The translations under genes were made by a program, and so were the position numbers. The notes beneath the pieces were generated by a model. That model ran no database searches. It saw nothing but the letters and a program-made list of their open reading frames with translations, and had not been told where the DNA came from. Below are positions 56,403 through 64,000 of a stretch of 64,000 nucleotides of DNA, one piece after another (position 1 is the stretch's first letter; the number at the start of each line of letters is the position of its first letter). The stretch comes from Narthecium ossifragum (lineage: Eukaryota > Streptophyta > Magnoliopsida > Dioscoreales > Nartheciaceae). The DNA is taken from NCBI GenBank assembly GCA_963920575.1, contig OY986973.1, forward strand, positions 4,257,054 through 4,321,053, read 5' to 3'.

Positions 56403-57132
56403 AAAATCATTCATAATCTTAGTTGGGGCTACTGGTGGCGAAACTGGCAAGGAACAGAGGTCTTATCTTGCGGTGGGGATTTGGATGATATGGAAGGATA
56501 GAAATGCGTGGATCTTTGAAGGTCTCGGCGAATCAGCATGGGCGGTGGCGTGCAAAATTATCAGGTTGGCTAAGGAGCAACTTCATAAGAGGCCACAAGC
56601 GGAGACCCAGGTCGAACAGAGGACCAATGTTCAGGTGGTGCGAGCGGATGCCTTCGTTGATCACAGGTCTGGCGTGTCGGCTATTGGTGTAGTCGTTTGC
56701 GCGACTGATGGGTCGCCACAATGGGCAGTGGGTTGGCCAATTGGTGTTGGGACGGTGCTTCAGGGAGAGATGGTGGCGATCCTTTTCGCCTTGAAAGAGG
56801 CATCAGCTAGAGGAGTTGTACGTCTTGTTGCGGAGTCTGATTCACTAGATGCTGTCCAGGTGCTGAATGGTTCGAGGCTATGGCCTCGAGAATTGGAGGG
56901 ACTAGTCAAAGAGGTGTGATATGAGGCACTTAACTTTGAGTCTTTTTTATTCCTTCACATTGTGAGATCTTGTAATGCTAGGGCCGATAGTGTTGCACGT
57001 TTTTGTCGTTTGATGGGTGCCTCCTTTATATGGGCTACACATGATGGTTTTGAGCTTCTGAATAGGCTCTTATAAGTTGTAATTCTAGCCTTCGGGCTCA
57101 TCTCTTCAAAAGAAAAAAAAAATCATTCATAA
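56403..57132 (+). mobile_element. 5'-truncated L1 LINE, RNase H domain
   Basis: AAAATCATTCATAA at 56403-56416 is repeated at about 57119-57132, at least a 14-bp TSD; CATCTTAG follows close by on the right copy and TCTTAG on the left, so the true TSD may be longer with an indel. The insert encodes a LINE ORF2 end (YLAVGIWMIWKDRNAWIFEG, then RNase H: VRADAFVDHRSGVSAIGVVV, QGEMVAILFALKEA, ESDSLDAVQVLNGSRLWP). One TGA stop lies at about 56918-56920, after which the same frame resumes (CNARADSVARFCRLMG). It ends CCTTCGGGCTCATCTCTTC plus an A-rich tail. Confidence 0.88.
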
Positions 57133-58780
57133 AACATCTTAGCTAGGAATCCACCACTTATTATTATTGCTACCTAGCATTTCTTTACAGAAGGCCTTTT
57201 TCAGAGAAAGTGGAGATTTCGACTTTGTCCCAACATGGCATGTGCAGCAATAATTCGCACACTTTGATCCCTGATAAGCCGCGAGATATAAAGGAGACAT
57301 CGCATTCACTATTAATGCTTCATAAGAGAAGAGAGCAATTCACCAAATGGCATGCATACTTGTTACATAAACCAAGTCTATCTATAGTAGCTGTAATCTC
57401 ACCTAGATACCATACACTCTTGGTCGTCAGAGTTAACAGTACTGGTGAAACAAGAGATTCAGATTCAGATAGATGATAGATGACAACAAAAGTGGATTGA
57501 AGCTTTGGCTTCAGATTCAGATAGATACTGAAGCCATTCCTCAGGCACCCCCTTTTCTTGTCTTCAACAATCTTATTTGTTTCAACAACACTAGTAGAAC
57601 ACATATAAACATGATCTATCAAACCTAAGACTTCAAAGCAGAGGATCTACATACATACATGCATGCACAATTAATCAGCTAAAACGTCACTTAAAGATAG
57701 TTGAATGGAATACTACAGACAAGACTCAGGAGCAAATGTTCAACTATCAAACACAATAACTTGAATGGAAAACATATACAAGGCATCATAACATAGGAAG
57801 GCTCGTTGAGATTTTCTTGATTTGATGAGCAATCAGGATGGATGTCCCATGAACTATTTGAATCGACTACTAGATAGTGGCAGACGTAGGGGGGCATCAG
57901 CATTAAAGAATTAACAAGAAGATGCATACTTGAGGAGGAAACTTACGGGAATGAGCACTAATAGACTGCCATCAAATGAGATTGCACAACATCGATGTTT
58001 AACTCGAACACATAGACATCTTGGCCTTTACAACGAGTAGCCTCTGCACGAATATGGATCTTTTGCTATGTTGTTAAGAACTTATAAGTCTGCCATAACA
58101 ATCCATGAACTGCAAAATAAAATTTTCTCAGGGAATACTCACTGGCGAGTATAAGAATCCGGCCCAATGAAAGATACTTTTACGACCGAGGTTGTGTTTG
58201 ATCCTTTCTTTTCTGGACAACTTGTAATAGATGAGGAACCTGAAGGCTTTGGTGGGGGTGCTGCCTTCTTTCTTAATGCGTCGTCTCCGGTCTGATGCTG
58301 GCATGGTGTTTGTGTGGTGACCTCTGTGGTGGAAGCGGAGATCCGGGCAATTGAAGGTGGCTTGTAGGAGTCATGGCGGAGGGGAGTTGAGTCGTTTATC
58401 GTCGAATCTGACTCGCTCCTTGTCATCGGCTACATCAGCGGTAGATTTACTTGGCTCAGGGACCTCATATCCCCTCTGTCATTGTCATATTCTATAGGCA
58501 AACTGAATGAAGAACCACAACGATGCGAGAAGCTTTCATCCATTTTTGGATCCCTCCCTCATCACTCTTCTAATCTAGGGCCATTAATTTTGTATTCTTT
58601 CTCGAATTTCGGGATCGTGATACAGAATGGATTAAGAGAAAAATTGCTTATTATAGCAATTCTCCTGACCTTATATCATGACCTGTATCGCCATTCAAAG
58701 ACATATCAACACTGGTATGTTGGTGACTCAGTTCTAGAAGATCACTCTTGCTTTTATTATCTTTCCTAGATCGATCTACC
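57133..58780 (-). other. Unresolved region with a possible minus-strand exon
   Basis: A minus-strand frame from 58426 to 58139 encodes 95 residues rich in Ser, Thr and Pro (SYKPPSIARISASTTEV; KKAAPPPKPSGSSSITSC) and ends near a good donor-like site (CGCCA|GTGAGT, about 58144). An acceptor-like TTTGCCTATAG lies upstream, near 58490. I do not recognise the protein. Another minus frame at 57927-57691 has no domain. A GATTCAGATTCAGATAGAT repeat occurs near 57458 and 57508. This could be a small unannotated gene, an old gene fragment, or transposon sequence. Confidence 0.3.
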
Positions 58781-59685
58781 TTAGTTCAGCACCAGCAAAC
58801 GGCATTACCACCTTGTCCACCTCCATCAGCTGTTTTGGAGGAGTTAACTTTGGCCCCAAACCAATGGATAACTTATATCTAAAGCCAACTCCAAATATCT
58901 GGGTAAGCCGTAAGCTGTTGTGCACGACGAACCTCATAAGCTGAGAAAAATATGAACCTACTAAAAGTAGCAGAGTAGTTGTTGAGAACAAACTTCTGGA
59001 AAACTGATTGAGATGGGGTTTTGTCTGTCCAGAGTAGAACTGAATAGGCTCCATGTAAAGCCAACACCAAATTGTTTGTGCTAAAGGGATGATTTTTATG
59101 TTCACGTTCCGTCACTTCCTCTTGAGGATCATAACACTGCTAGGATTTACTGTTCTTGAAAGTGATAACTGGCAGATAGACGGAGGTTAAAAACCACTCC
59201 AAGATACCACAAGGACAGTAAAAAATTGAAGATTAATCTAAGATGCAGGGTTCATGTGAAGGCCACAACATTACAATAAGAACTAACACTATAAACAGCA
59301 ATAAATCTAAGATGTTGGACCCATCCCATCTCTGTATAGCATAGTTCTTTGCATAATCTACATCAATAAGAACCTCAAGATGCTCCGAAATCATAGTTAT
59401 ATCAAGGAAATTGCTCTTCATTAACATTTCCAACAGTACAAACAACTCATTTCAAGAAATAAGGAATGTAAGAGATGTCCAAGACCAACCATATGAAATG
59501 CTGGAAAATAAACCCAACATTAATTAGAACTTTGTGGTGAGGTTTCCTTGGCTGTGAGTCGTCCTCCCCCAAGTTCTTGTCTTTTGGTGCTCTACTTATC
59601 TCTCGTGTAGTACTCTCCCTCCATATCGTCTTCTCTCCTACACACATATACATATCTCCTTATCTTATCTCTCCACTACACATAC
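58781..59685 (-). other. Unresolved intergenic DNA
   Basis: A minus-strand frame of 109 codons (59105-58776) has no recognisable domain, and a second overlapping frame reads equally well, so neither can be supported as a gene. The remainder is AT-rich. Confidence 0.3.
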
Positions 59686-59991
59686 AACAGTATGTGTATA
59701 GGAGAGAATATGGAGAATGGTGGAGAGATTTAAATAAGAAGAGAGAGTAGTATGGCAGAGAGAGTGAGTAACACTGAAGGCGAAATAACAAAAGCTCTGC
59801 TTATGAGCAGAGAAGGACGCCTCTATTTTTTTCACTCAACGTTACAACAGTTTATCCCATTATATATATTGGTTCCCACTAAACTCTAGTCCTAATCCAC
59901 GTTCAATTATAAACTTCTAATCAAACTTAATCAAATAATCTAAACTCAAAAACCTAAACAAAGTTCTAATCAATATTGGGTTTATTTTCCA
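59686..59991 (-). repeat. Copia 3' LTR
   Basis: Matches 63647-63944 through most of its length, with indels. The minus-strand start has decayed from the usual TGTTGG to TATTGG next to the polypurine run. Boundaries are good to a few bases. Confidence 0.75.
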
Positions 59992-61340
59992 ATATGCCCC
60001 CTTAAACCAACATCTTGATAGGAAATCATGTCAAGCAAATTTCTGAGCTTCATAAATGTCTCTGCCTTCAATGACTTGGTAAAAATACCAGCAACATGAT
60101 CTTAACTTTTAAATGTTGTATCTCATAAAATGATATCGAACTCCAATATGCTTGCTTCTTCCATGAAAAACTCGATTCTTCGCTATACAGATCACTGATT
60201 TATTATCACAATAGATCTTGATAGGATTATTTTGTGCAAAGCTCAACTCTTTGAATAACTTCGAGACCCAAATGATATGCCATGAGACCCATATCTGTCA
60301 TTTCAAATTCTCTAACCATGCAGTTTTTAAATTCCTCAATCATATCAGGATTATTGCTAGTAAAAATCAGATCATCGATAAATAAGGAAATTAGCAAGAT
60401 ATCACATAATTGATTTTGCTTCATGTACATAACATGCTTATAGGGACACTTATCAAATCCATTATCTTGAAAATACCTGTTGATACGTGTACACCATGCT
60501 CTCATAGAGAGTTTTCTTTAGCTTGTAGACTTGATCCTCATATCCTTTCTTCACATATCCTGGAGGCTTCTCAACATAAACTTATTGAAGAATCCCATTG
60601 AGGAAGGCTGATTTGACATCTATCTAATGAATCTTCCATTTATTTTGAGCTGCTAGAGTGATTATAAGACTCACTGATTCCATCCTTGCAACTAATGCGA
60701 ACAACTGATGATAGTCAATCCCTGGCTTTTATTTATAGCCTTTGACCACGAGTCTAGCTTTATACCGATATACACTGCCATATGCTTTATACTTGGTATT
60801 GTAGACCCACTTGACTCCAATAGTTTCATGTACTTTTGGAAGTCTCATAAGCTCCCAAATGTGATTCCTCTTAATTGCTTTAATTTCAGCATCCATGACT
60901 TTCCTTCACTTTGTACGAACTGTGGTTTCTTTAAACTCGATCGGATCACAGTCAACAACATGATGTAGTGAACATTCTCGTCATTCTCATCCTCATCAAG
61001 TACATAATCATTATACTTCGTAGGCATGGCAATCTTTTTTGGAGGATTTATTCGAATTGCCTGTTTCGATGCCGATTTTGTAAAAGAAGATCTTGAGGAA
61101 GGTGATGCAGAGGACATAGGAAGAGAATTATATGGAGATGAAGGAGAAATTTGTACATGCTCCTCTTACTCTCCTCTATCCTCGAAGTCAACATGCACTC
61201 CGTGATTCTCTTTCTCTTATTTCTTCCACTCCCACGCTTTCGTCTCATCAAACTTTACATTTCTGTTGAAAATCATCTTCTTTGTCGTAGGATTGTAGAG
61301 TTTGTATGTCTTCATGTTCTCAGCATAGCTCATAAAAGAT
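59992..61340 (-). pseudogene. Copia reverse transcriptase and RNase H, broken
   Basis: From high to low coordinate on the minus strand: a linker rich in Ser/Lys (61117-60845), the start of reverse transcriptase (ETIGVKWVYNTKYKA; KSAFLNG), then a frame 60505-60227 with the catalytic motif as FIDDLIFTSN. The sequence then jumps to the end of RNase H (IYCDNKSVICIAKN, FHGRSKHIGVRYHF; about 60215-60120). The intervening roughly 100 or more residues are absent, so there is an internal deletion as well as several frameshifts. Confidence 0.82.
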
Positions 61341-62029
61341 TCAGTTCTCACCCTTGCCATCTAACTTCTTCCGGCATGCTGTAAAACATGTGCATATCGA
61401 GCCAAACACCCGCAAATGTCGTATTGATGATTTTTTTCTACTCCAAGCTTCTTCAGGTGTCTTATTTGGAACACTTTTCGATGGACACCTATTCAACACA
61501 TAAGTTGCACAAGCAATTGCCTCTGCCCAAAAGCACTTTGGAAGACCTTTTTCACTCAACATACTTCTAACCATCTCAACAATGGTTATATTCTTCCTTC
61601 CTGCAACCCCGTTCTGTTGTGGAGTGTAGGAAGCAGTTAACTGGTGCATTATGCCATTCTCTTTGCAAAAATTCTGAAATTCTTTGATGTGTACTTGCCT
61701 TTTCTATCAGAACGTATGGTCTTTATATAGTAGCCACATTGCTTATCAACTAATGACTTAAATTGACAAAACATTTTAAAAGCCTTTGATTTTTGTTTCA
61801 AATAATAAACCCATAGCTTTCTAGTATAATCATCAATAAAAGTCATAAAATATTTATTGCCCTCCATAGAAAGACTATTCATCTCGCAAAGATAAGTATG
61901 AACAAGTTGGAGGGGTTTTGTGGCTCTAAAGGACTTACCAAATGGGAAGGGATCTCTATGTTGCTTTCCAAATATGAAGCCCTCACATACTTGATTTGGA
62001 CGCTGGATTATGGGTAGTTCTTTCACCAT
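61341..62029 (-). pseudogene. Copia integrase, broken
   Basis: Two minus-strand frames, 62029-61649 and 61649-61341, that meet at a frame break. They contain the integrase core (FMTFIDDYTRKLWVYYLKQKS; the second Asp region as IRSDRKGKY; YTPQQNGVAGRKN with a changed Glu context) and the start of the linker (CPSKSVPNKTPEEAW). In active copies the third block normally reads GVAERKN; here the Glu is Gly, a likely inactivating change. Confidence 0.82.
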
Positions 62030-62720
62030 CTTTTCCTTGCAAGCATTCCAAATATAAAACCCTCATAGACTTGATTTGGACACTGGATTATGGGTATTTC
62101 TTTCACTAGCTTCTTCTTTGCCAGCAACTTCAAACCTTCAAAATTCAGATGTCCAAATCTGAGATTGCATATCCATGACTCATCATGGACTGTAGTCTTG
62201 AAGCATAGTTTAACGACATACTGGATCTCCAAAGGAAACATTCGATTCTTCGTCATGGGCACTTTTGCAATTAATCGATTCTCTTTATCTTTCAACTCGC
62301 ATATGCCCTTCTCCATGTGTATAGTATATCCCATCTCTTGAAATTGTCCAACACTCAGTAGGTTGCACTCTAACCCTGGTACATAGAACACATCAGTGAA
62401 AAGAAGATGATCACCGTTGCGTTCTTTGATCATGATCTTTCCTTTTCCCTTCACTGTAATCTTTCTATCATCTCCAAATTGGCCATAGAAGAGATGTTCT
62501 CATCTATCTTCAGGAACAATCCTTTCTTTCCACACATATGGTTACTTCACCCAGAATCTATATATCATATACTACTTTCTGAAAGCTCTGTCATATTGCA
62601 CGTCAATAAAATCAGGGCACTCGAATCTTCCTTAAATTCAATAAAATTAGCATTATTCTGCTCATCTGCTAATTTCTTTCTGCACTCATACCGGTAATGG
62701 CCATATTTCTTGTCGTAGAA
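62023..62720 (-). pseudogene. Copia zinc knuckle, protease and pre-integrase, broken
   Basis: The minus strand reads a zinc knuckle near 62705-62670 (CYDKKYGHYRYEC, with the second Cys lost). The protease motif IDSG lies near 62560, followed directly by a stop where an active copy has Cys, then SNHMCGKKG. The pre-integrase segment is intact from 62454 (FYVPGLECNLLSVGQ; NLRFGHLNFEGL). A roughly 60-bp segment carrying PIIQCPNQVYEGFIFG is duplicated at the junction with the next frame (62070 and 62005). Confidence 0.8.
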
Positions 62721-62859
62721 GGATTGTGTTGATGATTTACCTTGGTTGTTGTGTTAATAATTTTGTCCTCTACCATGTTGTCTTCCTCTCCACGAACCGC
62801 CATCATGATTATTTTCGTCGTTGGTTGAAGAATCTTCACCACGATCTTGACCTTAATCT

Positions 62860-63603
62860 CGACCTCAACCGCGACCACGTCCACAACCAGGACCACGACC
62901 TTGACTGCATCCTCCTTTCCATCTTTTGTCATCCATCACCAATTGAGTTTTAAGACCTTGCTGAATCGATGATGATGATGATCTTCGGCTAAGCTGTTGC
63001 TCATGCGCTTCTAAGGAGCCCATCAACTCCTCAACTGACAAGGATTCAAGATCCTTGAACTCCTCGATTGCAACCACTATATGGTCAAATCTTGCGGAGA
63101 CAGTTTGCATAATTTTCTACACTACTCTCGAATCTTTGATTTCTTCACCCTTCGTCCGCATCTTGTTGGCAACAGTGATTACTTTTCCAAAGTAATTTGA
63201 TATGATCTCTGTCTCTTCCATCTTCAACTCTTGAAACTCTCATCTTAAAGTTTATAGATGCACCTTCTTTACTCGATTTGCGTCTTTGAAACTCTTTTCC
63301 AATGTATCCCATGCCGCTTTTGATGTAGTGACATTGATGATTCTCTCCAAAACTGCTTTGTTCACGGCTTGAAACAGAAAGAACATCGCGCGGCTGTCTT
63401 TCCTTCATAGCTCCTTTAGGATGTCCTTCTTTCCTTACTCGAGCTTGTTGAACTCCACACTGGCAACTTCAGTATAGTCGTTCTTTATAATATCCAACAG
63501 ATTTTGTGACTTAAAGAGACACTGCATCTGAATCTTCCATAAATTGAAATTCTTCCCGTTGAATCGGAGAAGTTGTGACTGGATTGTATTATTATTGGAC
63601 GCC
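62860..63603 (-). pseudogene. Copia gag, broken
   Basis: Starts at the ATG at 63603 (MASNNNTIQSQLLRFNGKNF, typical of the copia gag family). It continues with the conserved block KAAWDTLEKSFKDANRVKK and, after frame breaks, the stretch SLSVEELMGSLEAHEQQL (63110-62865). A Gly/Arg-rich tail follows (CSQGRGPGCGRGRG). At least three in-frame stops are present. Confidence 0.82.
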
Positions 63604-63646
63604 ATAATCTCTCGTTGTGAACCTCATCTTAGATCTCACATACCAT

Positions 63647-63946
63647 TGTTATATATATGTATAAGAGAGAGTATGAGGAATAGTGGGGAGAGAGAATAGT
63701 ACGGTAGAGAGAGCAACACTAAAGACGAAACTTTATTGACAAAGAAGACGAAATAACAAAAGCTCTCCTTATTACGAGTAGAGAATGACGCCTCTATTTC
63801 TTTTACTCGAAGTAGCATATCCCACTTTCCACTAAACTCTTGTCTTAATCCACGTCCAATTATAAAATTCTAATCAAACTTAATCAAATAAACTAAATTC
63901 AAAATCCCAAACAAAGTTGTAATAAATACTAGGTTTATTTTTTTAG
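63647..63946 (-). repeat. Copia 5' LTR
   Basis: Minus-strand start TGCTAAAAAAATAAACC and end ATATATAACA; just inside lies TGGTATGTGAGATC, an eroded initiator-Met-type primer-binding site. Related to 59686-59991. Confidence 0.75.
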
Positions 63947-64000
63947 CACAAGTCATCCCTCTCAGATTCCAACTCCTCCGGCCCAATATCACAGTCAGGA

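Larger units (their letters stand above)
59686..63946 (-). mobile_element. Ty1/copia retrotransposon, degenerate
   Basis: On the minus strand the order is 5' LTR (about 63647-63944), gag (63603 to about 62860), zinc knuckle, protease, integrase, reverse transcriptase, RNase H remnant, PPT (AAGGGGG, about 59997) and 3' LTR (about 59686-59990). Integrase before reverse transcriptase is diagnostic of copia. The LTRs are clearly alike (shared AGAAACCAATATA-type decay, TAATCCACGTYCAATTATAAA, CTAATCAAACTTAATCAAATAA) but diverged by many substitutions and indels, so the insertion is old. Stops and frameshifts break every domain, and a segment between reverse transcriptase and the RNase H end is missing. 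The TSD was not found. Confidence 0.88.

Noticed and set aside
1..64000. CRISPR arrays, bacterial operons, riboswitches or tRNA genes
   Set aside because: None seen. The tandem repeats found lack spacer structure and the DNA is plant nuclear; the tRNA-like signals are retrotransposon primer-binding sites.

Overview
This window is nuclear DNA of a flowering plant. The evidence is spliced genes with GT-AG introns, a chloroplast-targeted photosystem II factor, plant-only transcription factor families (WRKY, plant-type GATA) and plant-type transposons (chromovirus, copia, L1 LINE remnants, MITEs, very long solo LTRs). I cannot fix the species. One 200-base N gap (39280-39479) shows it is assembled scaffold.

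Six cellular genes can be modelled with reading frames that close across every splice site. (1) A GalT/HIT-family ADP-glucose phosphorylase-like enzyme, + strand, 17882-21082, 3 exons, 348 aa. (2) MET1/ZKT, a chloroplast PDZ-TPR photosystem II assembly protein, - strand, 24016-22021, 7 exons, 335 aa, convergent with gene 1. (3) A Pumilio-family RNA-binding protein, - strand, 36014-31950, 6 exons, 808 aa. (4) A very short WRKY factor with the variant heptad WKKYGQK, + strand, 42741-43551, 3 exons, 123 aa. (5) An ECT2-like YTH-domain m6A reader, + strand, 48087-52674, 9 exons, 694 aa, with one probable GC-AG intron. (6) A plant GATA zinc-finger factor, - strand, 55542-54305, 2 exons, 241 aa. They look like independent neighbours, not a pathway cluster.

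The rest is mostly transposable elements, many nested and bounded by target-site duplications (TSDs) that can be read directly. 0.75-4.1 kb is a Mutator-like element with ~100-bp inverted ends, holding a LINE RNase H scrap and an LTR of family A with its primer-binding site. 5.4-8.9 kb is a 5'-truncated L1 with a 17-bp TSD, interrupted by a solo LTR of family B. 9.66-11.2 kb is an inverted-repeat element interrupted by a third solo LTR (C). 11.8-15.8 kb is a second solo LTR B in opposite orientation, itself interrupted by a solo LTR A. 16.15-17.4 kb is an inverted-end element with ~93-bp tandem repeats. 24.7-31.6 kb is another L1 (18-bp TSD) carrying a young Ty3 chromovirus whose two 399-bp LTRs differ at 6 sites. 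38.6-40.5 kb is an inverted-repeat region with a LINE, the gap and tandem repeats. More L1 3' tails lie at 44.0, 44.8-45.5, 46.3-46.9 and 56.4-57.1 kb. 59.7-63.9 kb is a decayed Ty1/copia element on the - strand.

The most unusual signals are a palindromic ATCGATCTT motif repeated in pairs 21-22 bp apart in two different LTR families, and the repeated survival of L1 tails that carry little more than the RNase H domain and a shared 3' end. I found no clearly new biochemical system.
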